Positions 28,500 to 39,504 of a stretch of 64,000 bases of DNA are shown here, in pieces (the stretch's first letter is position 1; each line of letters begins with the position of its first letter). The notes beneath the pieces are model-generated. The model was not told the origin of the DNA and made no database searches. It saw nothing but the letters and a program-made list of their open reading frames with translations. Source of the DNA: Metarhizium brunneum (taxonomy: Eukaryota > Ascomycota > Sordariomycetes > Hypocreales > Clavicipitaceae). A program made the position numbers and the translations under genes. Location of the stretch: NCBI RefSeq assembly GCF_013426205.1, contig NC_089423.1, forward strand, positions 5,332,001 to 5,396,000. The letters run 5' to 3'.

Positions 28500-30485
28500 C
28501 CTCGCTGCTCTTTCCCTCTTCGTATTCACTACCATCCGCGTCTTGATTTCTTTCCCCTTGTAATTCCAGTCAACCTCTTCCTTTTTTTATTTCGAGTACT
28601 CGAGCTCCCAGCTACGTCCTCTGGCCCTGGTGCTCCATTTCATTTCCTTTTGGCCTTGCTCTCGCGTTAGCTACAGACTGGATCCCCGTCGCCCCCCGTC
28701 AATCGTGCCTATTCCTTCCCTTTCCCCCCTCTTCATCTCGTCGATTCGTCTTGGGCCTTGACGCCCAAGCATCAAGGACCAAGGACCACAACCCAAGCCT
28801 GTGTGCCATCGATCCCCGTTGCATCTCAGCCCAGCCAAGCTCGCCCATCCAAAAGTTGATACTGGGTCTCCGTCCCGCTGTCCCCAACATTGAATACCGA
28901 TACGTGCGCAGTACATAGCTGTCCAAAGCTCCGTCGCCCAATCCCATAGCCTCTCCGTTTGCTTATACACGACTCTGGCTAACCATTCGACGCAACTTGC
29001 TAAAAAGCTGTTCGCTCGTTCTGCCCATTGTTTGCCCCCTTTGTTAGTCCGACGTGGAAAATCCTCGTTTCCAGACGTCCTTTCTGGGCCAAGAAGGATC
29101 GATTTTTTTCCTTTTTTCTCCGCCCCCCTGTCCTTTCCCAACTAGAGGGCTACCAACTCTCGTTGTTTGTGTTAGTTGCATTGTATTTTGACGCCGAGAT
29201 TCTTCTTCTTCTTCTTCTTCTCCTTCGTCGTCGTCGTCGTCGTCGTCTTTCTTTCTTTCTTTTTTTTGCGGGAGAGCTTCCACCATCCACAGCCTCAAAT
29301 CAAAGCTGATTCGTTCTTTGTTATTGTACACATAACACGCGCAGCGATTCCTCGTATGTACATGCGCCCTCAGCACTTGGTTCCCCGTGTGCACGTCAAT
29401 TGATCCTATTTTGCTTCGGGGCGCCTCGCCTCGCCTCAAGCTCTCTTTTGCCATCTGGCCCCCCGGTCCAACGCCACACCCACCATACACCACCCTGTTG
29501 CACGCCGTCTGCCCAGGTAGAACAATAACTACATACACACACAGCACACACCCCTCTGCCCTGCAACAACAACAACAACCCCCCCAGCTTTGTCTTCTCG
29601 CCTGGGCCGCTAGGCTTTGCCAGCTTCGCAGACACCGGTTGACTTCTCCACTCCAGCTCTCCAGGACCGTCTGGTGTGTCCGCTATCCGCTGTCCGCTGT
29701 CCGCCCCGGCTACCCGGCTTTCCATTGCCTGTCTTTTTCGCCCTCGTCCCCTTTGGGCGCCTCTCGCGTCGTCACCCCGTCGCCCTCGCTGGTGCACGGA
29801 GTACTCGTGTGCCTCGTCGACCCGATCCAGGCAGCGCCGCAGAGGGCAGACTGCTCCAGATACCGAATAAGGCCACCCCTAGTTAGACGAAGACTCTTTT
29901 CCAAGGGAACCTGGCAGCTCTCCTCGCATCACACATCCACCTTTCAACTCAACCTCAGCCATGTCCTAATGAGGTTGGCCCGCCTAGTCCACCGACCCAT
30001 ACGTTCAATGTTCTGCCCCCCCACTCTTCGGCCGTTGCTGTCCTCGACCTCGACCGACCTCGCGCTGGGCGACACCTCTAGCTTGCGTCCGGCTGCATTC
30101 TTTTCTAGCTCATGTGTGTTGGCGTGTTTGTGTTGAGTGCTAGGGCCCCGAGACTTTGGCTTAAAGTCTCGATATCCACTTCTGTACGCCTCCTGCCTTC
30201 ACCTCTTTCTACTTCTTTTCCATCTTATCCAGATTCCTCGCTCCCTCTTGCCCCCTTTTCCCAAGTCAAATACCTTTTTTTATTTTGGTTTCTTGTCTCT
30301 CCTTCAATAATCTTTACCCAAGCTGGAAATAACATCCATTATCATCATTGTCACCACCACCATCACCCTCCGCCTCCTCGCCAATTATATACATCCACCC
30401 ATCGCCCGCTCGTTTCTTGAAGCGTGCTTGCACGCCCATGCTTCCACAACGTTTCTTGGCATTTCTATAGTCGTTATAAGCGACG
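28500..30485 (+). promoter_or_regulatory. Long pyrimidine-rich upstream/leader region with several upstream ORFs
   Basis: Nearly 2 kb rich in C and T precede the ATG at 30486, including a CTT/GTC/TTTC microsatellite run at about 29200-29265 and a CAT/CAC-rich stretch near 30337-30367. If transcribed, this leader contains ATG-initiated upstream ORFs at 29356-29403 (15 codons), 29969-30136 (55 codons), 30112-30420 (102 codons, overlapping the previous one) and 30438-30470 (10 codons). The last stops 15 nt before the main start. Long leaders with uORFs are typical of translationally controlled fungal regulators. An unspliced 5' intron is an alternative reading. One ACGGAGTACT motif lies near 29796. 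Confidence 0.5.
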
Positions 30486-31999
30486 ATGCTTACTGTGAAG
30501 CAGCCACCCGCGTACGGCTATAGGTCCGTTCATGATTTGCCAACTCCGCCCTCAACATCTCGACCTTCTCCGCCTCTGAGTTACTCGGAGGCCGCGTACA
30601 AACATCATCAGGTCGTTTCTCGCAGCCACAGTCCGAGTAGCCAAGCAATGTCGGCACCTCACCGTGGGCTGCCGCCTCCAGCGGCCATGGCACTTCCTCC
30701 TCAGCAAGCTCCTCCATCAGCTGCCGTACCACCTCAACATCACGGGCATCAACAACCGCCGCCGCCACCTCTGTCTGCTGGCCAAGGCGGCCCTCAAGCG
30801 CAGCCGTGGACCTCATTACCACCTCCCCCCGGGCAATGGCACGGATCTGAGGAATCCATGAGAACGTGGTTGCAGGCTAAAACGGAGGAAGAGAAAACTA
30901 AGCAAGAAGAGGAGAAAACCAGGCAAGAGGGTCTTCGGCTGGAGCAACGACGAGTGGAAATGGACATGCTGCGAGATTCCCTCCGAGGCGGCATCCCTCC
31001 ACCCATGATACCCTTGGTATTTGCTGGCATGGCCGCGGGCGGAACATTGCCACAAACAGCGGTAGAATGGGCTCAACAGTTTCTCTCGCCCGTGCAGAGT
31101 CAGCCGTTGCAGCTTTTGCCGCCCCAGAGGCAGCATTCTCCCGATCCACACCAGAGAGAAGGTGCTTCTCAGGGCCAATATCCCGGACCAGGTGCAGCAC
31201 CTCCTCCAGGCCCCGGAGCCTACGGTCCCTATCCTGGATCGCCTACGAGACCCCGTGGGCAGACAGTGAGCGGAGTTGTAGGCCGATCAAGTATACCTGC
31301 TGGGGGGAATCCGTCCCAGCCTAGCCAGCCCGGCGGCGCAGGTGTATCGCCGTATGGCTCCCAGACCCATATGCATACACAGCCGGCACCACAGGAGTCG
31401 AGCCCAGGGTTGTACTTTCATCATTGGCAGCCACCTGCGACGCAATCAGGGAGCGGAAGCTCCAACAGACCGGGAACTCCGTCTGGTGCGTCTAAAACCA
31501 AGAGAAAGCGAGACTCGCTGTAAACTAACATTTGTGTTTTTTGTTTGGTTCCGTCATGACAGGAGAGTCTAGCAAAAAACGCAAGGCTACGGGGCCACAG
31601 CTATCAGGAACGCCGGGCGAGCAGCGACTCCGATCTCCGCCTCCATTTATACAGAGCAGCTTGTCGAACCCTCCGCCGGGTCGAAAAGGGGGCCACAAAC
31701 GTCAAAGGAGTGATGTGCCGTGGTATCGACCCTCGAGCCATCATCATCACCATCATTCGGAGGACCCAGAACGTGGCCCGAGATCCGTATCGCCACCTCG
31801 AGATGGGCATCCAGAATTTTCTCAAGAGAGATATGGGGGGGACTCCAGCAAGCATTCGGTGTCTACGTTGCTTACACACGAGCCTTCACGATCGCAATTT
31901 AACCCGACCCATGAGCCTGAGAGGCCCATGCCTCGGCGCCGCGAGGAAGAAGGGATGCCTCGCGAGAGAACACCACCAAGGACTTCTGAGCAGAGCTAA
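30486..31999 (+). CDS. Proline-rich, coiled-coil protein of unknown function (putative nuclear regulator)
   Basis: I do not recognise a named family. Preferred model: exons 30486-31485 and 31563-31999 (77-bp intron, donor GTGCGT, ACTAAC branch site, CAG acceptor), 478 aa. An alternative pair, donor GTAAAC at 31520 with acceptor TAG at 31571-31572, also stays in frame and gives 486 aa; the two differ only in a Lys/Arg-rich patch. The N-terminal 120 residues are Pro/Ser/His/Gln-rich. Residues 125-165 form a charged Glu/Lys/Arg helix with repeated EEEKTKQ-like units, likely a coiled coil. Directly after it comes the block GGIPPPMIPLVFAGMAAGG (about 168-186), which looks like the conserved core. 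The C-terminal half is Pro/Gly/Ser-rich with a basic patch (KKRK) near the exon junction that could be a nuclear localisation signal, and a run of six His. Long upstream leader; nearest neighbours are more than 4 kb away. A regulatory role is inference. Confidence 0.8.
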
Positions 32000-34900
32000 T
32001 AGCGAAATGGCTTTTTTTTTCTATACGATTTCATTTCATGAAAATACCGCCAGCCGGGGAAGAAACGCTTTTTTAGGAGATGGATGATGGTTTCTCATCG
32101 GCGTATATTGGGTACATGCGACGACAGCACGAACATATGTTTACTTTGTCTTGCCATTGCTCTTGAAACTGGGACATGCGGGACAGAAAACAAAAATCAT
32201 GCAGATGTTTGTTTTTTCAAGTTCACAACTACTACAATTCTTGTTGATTTTTGTGTTTATTTGCGGGGAAGGCTTTTTTTCTTTTCTCTTTCCTTTCTTT
32301 TCTCCCCTTTGTGGATCTGGAGACTGGCTATGGCCATGGCGCCGCCACTAGATTTTTGTAAGTTCCTGGGAATCACAGCACCAGGCGTGTCATTGTGCAG
32401 GTTTTTGTCAGTTACAAGGCTTGGAGCGAGGGGGTTGTCTGCCATCAAAACATGTTTGCATTTGTATTCATGTATATGTATGTGTCAGTCAGGAACTTTG
32501 CGGCATTTGCAACAACGCCCCTCTCTTTTTTCATTTTTTTTTTTTTTTTGGAGAGCATTTATTTTTGGAGTAGATGGGCTTTTTTTTTTTTGAGTGATAT
32601 TTTGGGGATATGCATCATAACGAAGGACTGCTAGCAAGTCCGGTAACGAACAAATATACTTGGCAAAACCATCATCATATATATGTACATCATGATCAAT
32701 CTGGATTGATTGTCTCTGGAGCGCTGTTGCGAACTTGGGCGTGTATTGGCTTGCTCGGTGTAGGGGGTTATCTATGAGAGTGGCCTCAGCCATATGCACG
32801 AAACTGATGCCGAGCTGCGCAGCTTGCATGCTGGATTACCAGTTCTTTGATGGGCGTTCTCAACATGGACAATGTGGGCTGTTTTGGGAGGGACGAGGGT
32901 CTGGTAACAGTCCTGCAATATGAAGGCGCATGGGGGGTTGTCACACTGCAGGGGTGCGGACGGGGATGTTGATTTGAATTGGATTGAATTGGTCTGTTCT
33001 GCACTTCAGCTCCCAACAGTATTGACTGACAACACACTGACGACAGAGTGCAGAGTCGAACGAGACAAACAGGACCAACCCGGCAACGAGTCGAAATTCA
33101 GCAGACGTTGGGTGCATGCGTTGTGCGACCAAGAGAAATTAAGATCTGATTTGAGCGGCCAGTAGTGTAGACGGAGCATCGAATCGACGAAGGCAGAGAA
33201 AGCCAGCGTATGACGCGGAGACGGCCACTGTTTGGGGCTAATCAGAATACGGATCAAGGGCATCAAAGTCCCAACCGCCAGCATCCACCGCCGACGACAA
33301 GGACGGCGGCATCGACAGTCCAGACGTGTGAATATGTATGCGCGCCTACGTGTGCCACTGGGGGAGGCTGTCTGGGAGGCTCCCTGATGACGCCGGAGGC
33401 TACTACCTAGGTACTCTGCGCAATGCCATGCCCGGCAGTAGGCGCGTACTGCAACACCTGGCCGACATATTTTGACACAATTCTGCTGCATTATTACGGC
33501 TGACGTGTCTGGTCCGTCGTGGCCGACGAGCGACAGACTGCACACGGAGTACCAGTACCCGGCCGGTTGACCACACACGGACGCTGCTGTATGCAAGTTG
33601 AAGACGTGCGCCAATCCCGGCAAGCCTCCCACTTGGGCCCAGGGACCACGAAACAACAGGGAATCAAGATTCGGCCAGGTGTGCATGCACAGTGGTGTAT
33701 GTACACATGCACAGGAATGTGCAGGCCCAAAATCCAGGTTCCCAATCCAGGCTCCCAATCCCAGATATCGGTCGGTAAACTCGAGCCGGGGGAGGAAGCA
33801 AAACAATGCCTCCCGTACGAGAGAAAAAGAAGCATTACCACGACGACGACGACGACAACAGCTTCCCGACAAAGCTAGACACCAACACGACCCGGCAGCA
33901 ATTGAAACGACTACTCAAATGCCCTGTTCCAAGCTCTTCAGATGAGCCATGGATAGACTAACTGGGAGACAGGAGCTTATGTAGTATCACTCACTATCCC
34001 ACAAGGATCAAGAGTCTCAGGCCCCCGAGCCAGCCAAGTCGACCGACTTTTGCCAGTAGATATGGTGGCCCGAGTCTATCGTTGCTTCGGGTACGTCCAT
34101 TTTATCCGCTTTTGGACGGCAGGCCGACCTTGGAGGAAACCTGATTGGCTGATTGGCTCGTCCGGTGGACGGATTCGGGAAAAACAAGAGGTGCGGCAGC
34201 AACGAACCAGGCGGGGAGGGGTGGTGAGAAACTGGCCAGGCGGGTTGTTTTATTTTCTTCTTTTCTGGGGCCGTGGGTGCTGGTCGTGTTGCTTATTTTA
34301 GCCATGTTCCAAATCCCGCAATTGCCAGAGTGGAGGACGAGGCAGCACCAGACAGTCTGGTGGTATCTGGTTCATGTTGGCGCCAGGGAAGGGGAGGGGG
34401 GGCGTGTTCCAAGCCTCCAATGCTGTCATGCTATGCGGTCTGGTTGTTTGTCAACTTTGTTTGCCCATGGAAACGGGGGTACCCAGCCAGTTTGGTGTGT
34501 TGAACCGATGAGCGCTTTTTTTTTTTCTCCATGCTCAACACCACACCATTGTCGCAATTGAAATTGTTGGTTATTCCCTCTTTCCCCCGCACCCCTGCAA
34601 TTTATAAAATTGAAGCCCAACTGTCACGTCCGTCAGCCAGGCTACAGCCCGGCCGGTAGAGCCGGACATACTGGTATAAACCAACAGGGAACGCCCGTGC
34701 CGATTGTGATGTATCAAGCAGCCAGCCCTTGCGGCTAGACGTGGCCAACAGTCCCCGCCACGAGGTTGTCTTGTCTGTCCCCGTCCCGTTGTCTCGCTTC
34801 CCCATGCTGTGTTCTATTAATACCTCGAGTTCAATTTCCCTTTTCTTTTTTACTTTTCTCCAGTGGGTGTCATTTAACGTCGTGTTGCAAATAGTCCTAG

Positions 34901-36334
34901 GACATACATACATACAGCCCTCCGTTCCCGCCCGCCAAAAGAAAAAACAACATTCCGAATTGAGACACCATGCTTTTCCTGCAGGGCCCCCGGTCACCAG
35001 GCAATATGAGTGCGCTCTTGGCATCTGATTTGCGCCTGGGGGGTGCCTGCTAAATATAGCCCCCGGGATTAATTACCAGTGCCGGACGGGTGAATAGTTT
35101 GGGAGCGCCCAACTGCCGTTATGCTTACACGTTGGGACCGTTGGCGCGCAGGAAATTGGATGCGACGCTGGGCTAGTACCGTGGGATTGATAAGAGAGAT
35201 TAATTAGATGGATGAATGTCCGTACGGGTTTCCTGGGGACGGAGCCGGGGTTGTTGGGCTGGTAGTTGGCTTGCCTTTTATGGTCGAGAGGAGAGCGGCT
35301 GTAGGGTAATGATGCCGTGGCCACGGGACGGTGGTCACTGGTGGATGGGCGACCCCAGGAATGATCGTGAGGTGGGGGAGCGCTGTTGCTTCGGGTGGGC
35401 GTGGCTGACGACTTCAAGTGCTGAGGTGTTGTTTTTGGATGCCCCTTTTGAGCAATTGGCATTTGCCAGTGCGAGCATGGATATACCGGTTGCAGATACA
35501 AATGGAGGTGCGCACACTGGAAATCACTATAGGGTATGAGCACTGATGTAATATCAAGTATACATAAAGTAAGAATATGAGTTGAAGAATCAAATAGCCA
35601 GCAGTCCTAGTCTAGACCGTCATGGGCTGCAAAGACTAGGGAAATCGCAAAGCGCAAAATACAAGTGATAGATAGGTGCTTAGTGCTTCTAGTTCAAGCA
35701 CAAAATACCGATTGCAGATATGCATGGCCAGAGACACGAGCACCAATGCAGTGAAGACGCAATATGATACCATTATGATTACTTGTGCCTCCTACTTGCC
35801 AGGCCAAAATGTACAGAGTAACCATATCCCGGGGTATAATAAACCATTCACCGTGACTCCCATCCCCGTGAAAAATATAACATGAAGCCATCGCGTTGCC
35901 ACCCATCATGTACCCCGCGTGCTGTTCGTCCGATAATTTTTCTGCCATCCCAGCCTCACCCGTAGACAAAGGAAACAAACGATGCCGAGTTGCGGCATGA
36001 ATGGGCCAATGTGGCCGTTGACGAAGGGTATCGATATAATAACAATGAAGATGTAATATAATGAAACAGGGCAACAAGTATGAATGGTTGAGAACAAATC
36101 TAGGATAACTGAAACCATCGTGGTGGGGTATATCGCTGACCAAACACTAGACAGGAAAGGGAGAAAGAGAGAAGCCGAAGATAATAGAAAAAAAAAAGAC
36201 AAGATGAAGTAAAGACCAAGTTTAAAAAAAAGAAAGAAAAAGAAAAAGAGGGCCGACGAGGGTGTGTTGTGGGGAGAGCAAAAGTCATGGCAAAGGACAA
36301 GTAGTCACAGAGACCAAAAAGGCAAGCATGCTTG
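32000..36334. other. 4.3-kb intergenic region
   Basis: No gene supported. Poly-T and T-rich runs lie near 32273-32290 and 32530-32592, a GAC trinucleotide run near 33840-33857, and an A-rich tract at 36187-36250. A 288-codon minus-strand open frame at 33006-33872 is Cys/Arg/His-rich without any domain pattern and overlaps simple repeats, so I treat it as chance. One ACGGAGTA motif lies near 33544. Both flanking genes (plus-strand on the left, minus-strand on the right) end here, so this is the space between converging 3' ends. Confidence 0.55.
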
Positions 36335-39300
36335 CTAGGTCTTCTTCTTGCCCTGGTGCGTCTTCCACTCCGCCTTGGCCACCTTCATCAACAAGTCCTC
36401 ATCTTTGATGGGTATCCACGATGTTAATGCCTTCATGGCATTTTCAAAATCAGAGTCCAAGAGCACCTCTCTTAGTGCTTGGATCAAAGCTGCGCTGGTC
36501 GCGTGCAAGATATCGAGCCCGCTTGCCTGTGCCGGCGCCTCGCTATTCTTCTCCATTGTTGACCGTGGTGTTGCTGTCGATCTCGCTGATGAGCTCGGCG
36601 AAGACTCCTCGACGCCATCTCCCAACAAAAGAAACACATCCCACACACGCAACTGAGCGCCAAAGGGAATAGACAGGTTGAACAGCGTCAGGTACCACCT
36701 CGTCCCATACGCGGTAGAGTCAATGTCCAGCTCCGTCTATGCAACCGTTAGTCCATGCCGTTTGATGCATGCATATGAATCAATGTCTGGGGGGAAGGTG
36801 CGTACAAGTTTTTCCGCAACAGGCTTGGCGAGCCAGGTTCCGTCAAACTCACGAAGAGCAGTCATGAGGCCTTCAAACCCAGGACGGTAGAGTCTATCCA
36901 AGCCTCTCAGCGACCACATCCGTACCAACATCACGAAACACTTTTCCTCGTCAAAGTAGCACAGTAACGTGGCGGCCAGTGAAGCCATGCCCTGGACATA
37001 GCCCGTCTCCGGAAAGTATATCGAAAGCGCATGAAGTACTCTGAACAGCAGCCTTTGGCCTCCGCGGTACCTCCGGCGAAACATGATGTGCATGTTGATC
37101 GTTCGGGGGACGTCCAAGTCGATCTGCACATCATCGGGGGAGCTCCTTTGCTGCAAGTTGTGAAATGAGTTTATGATGAATTCGGAGGAAGGCGCATTGT
37201 GCTCCTTGGCTGCCGCGGCGAGAAACGACCACCAGGCCGCACCGCGCCATCGATCCGGGATGCCTTTCCATGTTCGTTCAATGAGCTTGGAGTTCTTTAC
37301 GTCGAATTCAAATTCCATGCCCTGGCCATCGGGGCCTTGTTTAACAACCCTGGCCATCTTACGCCACTTCTCAGACCGCTCCCACTCCTTTCGTTTGAGT
37401 CCCTCGGAGATCTTTTCCACCTGCGCCTCCTCCGCTCTGTCTTGCAGCGTCGGCGAAACCGTCAACATGTCGCCTGCTTCGTCCATCCATCGTCGGTTCC
37501 GGTTTTGGGGCAAAAGATTACTCGCTTGGCGCATGACGGATCGCGAGGACCGCAGCGACCGCAGGGACGTAACCGACGCTCCCGAGTGGACTGTGTTGAG
37601 AGACCGCGCCGAAACCTTTCTGCTGGGTGTTCTGCCACCAAGCGAAGACGACAAACCGACGGAGTCCCTTTTGAGTAGCACATTTCGCCTTCTAGGAGAA
37701 AATTGCGCCGATTTGAGTTCAGTCGGTGTGCCGACTCTTGAAGAAGGTCGTTTGGGTGCGATGAAGCCATATCGGTCCACATCCGCGCCGTCAATGTCGT
37801 CCCAGTCTTCCAGACCACCAGCCAACTCTGTTTCGCGCCGTGTTTTATCGGGATAGTGGGAAAAGGAGCTTACAGACCTTGGCCCGGCGGAAGCCAGCCC
37901 AAGGTTCGCGATAGGGACGAGGTCGCTATATTTCAAAAAAATTTTGCAAAGCAGCGTTAGCTTAATCTGGGGCCATGAAGATGTGAGACTCCCCCCTTTT
38001 CTGTTCAAGAGGGGGAGGAGGGGGATAGCCAAAGGACAGCATACGGGTCGTGGGAGTCCTCCTCTGCAGGAACTTCGGGAGTAGGCTCCAAGTGCTCGCA
38101 AAAGGAGAACCTGGCGCCATCTTCCCAGTTGATGGCATCGTCGGTTTGGTAGAGAGATCTCACCTTTTGAGATTCTTTTTCGACATCGGGGGAGAGGATA
38201 CGAATGTCGGGGACAGGTTGCGCCATGGCGGTGCTGAAGCTTGAGCTGTTTCGCTCGTTACTGGCGTCGCCGGACATGGTCTGGTCGATCGATGGAGGAG
38301 CCATTTCTGCCTGGTCGCGGTTGTGATTGTTCGCCGGGGCCGTCGTGGATGGTGACAAATCCATTGCGCCGCCGCCGTTGTCGACGGCTGCTGCGCGTTT
38401 GCCACCAAACATTAAACTGCCGCGTTTCGAGAAGGAGAAGCCAGTCATGAAGGCATCATCGAGAAAGTTGTCGGTCGGGATCGAAATCGCAAGAGGAGCA
38501 AACTCGGCGTCCAAGTCGGTAGTAGCTGACGAGATGCTGTTGGAAGCTCCATCAAGACCTCCCGGCGGGATGAGGACACTTTGCAGAGAGGCGTCTCGAT
38601 TTTGGCCGGGTTTGTGCATGGGGGAGGCTGGGGTCGCCATTGAGCCCCGCACCAGAGGCTCCGGGTCCGTCTCCATTGGCGGCTCTTCTTTGGCCCTTTC
38701 GGACGACTCGCTCGACCTTCTGCCTTTGTGCCCGGAGTGGCGAAGGCTGCGCTTCTTGATGAGCTTTCGTGGGGAGATTGGCTGCTTAAAAACCCGCGAA
38801 CTCTTGTCTGCCTGTGGCAATGAGGGAGAGTTTGCGGTGGTTGATGCAGGTGATCCTGGCAATGCCGCCCCGGCAGCCGAAGCCCTGTCAGTTTGCACCT
38901 CCACCACCAACGCTCGGCCCTCGGGCCTACTTTCGATGTGTTTGGCTGCTTCAGGTACGGCGCCGTCGCGCCCTAGCTCCCGCGTCTTGTCTGAGCAAGG
39001 ACGTTGTTCTTCTTGTTTTTGCCCAGTTTCGTCGCGACCAGAATCATCCTCGCAATCTTCCTCGTGAATCACACTGTCCGATGCGGTGGTCCCGGCATGT
39101 CCAGAGTCGCGCTTGCCATCCTGATTGCCCAAGGCATAGGCGTAGGCATTGGCAGGCAACGGCGATCGCAATGCCGGGTGTTGTTCGGTGGGTGGTGCAA
39201 CAAAGGGCATGAAAGCCAAGGCGGGCGGTGCAACGACCACAGGGCTCGCAGAGCAGGAGGTAATGACTGATGAACTCGAGGTAGACCGCGACATATTTGT

Positions 39301-39504
39301 TGCCGTTGTCCTATTCGATCTTGCGATGCTGACTGAGCTTGGCGAGCGCAGGGGATTCCTTGGTGGCGGCAGGGGAACCGGAGGCTCTGCGGGCTTGGTC
39401 TTCTCGTATCGAAAGCCAACAACATTGGTATCATCCCGAAAGGAAGCCCGCCCGGTGGAAGGGCGGCTTTTGTGCCGCACAGAGGCAAACCTCGTCGGCA
39501 ACAT
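36335..39504 (-). CDS. TBC-domain Rab GTPase-activating protein
   Basis: Predicted to speed GTP hydrolysis by a Rab GTPase in vesicle traffic. Exons 39504-38045, 37925-36806 and 36736-36335, with introns of 119 and 69 bp (GT-AG, CTAAC branch sites), give 993 aa. The first roughly 490 residues are low-complexity Ser/Pro-rich with basic patches, probably disordered. Residues 490-700 continue as a Ser/Arg-rich linker (DRYGFI, then SSRSVMRQ). The TBC domain starts at about residue 705. It has the catalytic arginine finger at 714 (IPDRWRG) and the glutamine finger at 798 (YVQGMA), so both required residues are present. Further family motifs follow: TINMHIMF, FDEEKCFVMLVRMW, GTRWYLTLFN and RVWDVFLLLG. 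The second intron falls inside the TBC domain. The bases just before the chosen ATG read TTTTTAG, like a splice acceptor, so an extra 5' exon is possible. Which Rab it acts on cannot be told. Confidence 0.93.

Noticed and set aside
33006..33872. 288-codon minus-strand open frame
   Set aside because: Arg/Cys/His-rich without domain pattern, runs through a GAC repeat, and has no plausible introns or neighbours.
37820..37870. Possible additional 46-bp intron in the TBC gene (GTAAGC...AACAG)
   Set aside because: Removing it breaks the reading frame, while reading through keeps a continuous protein-like sequence.
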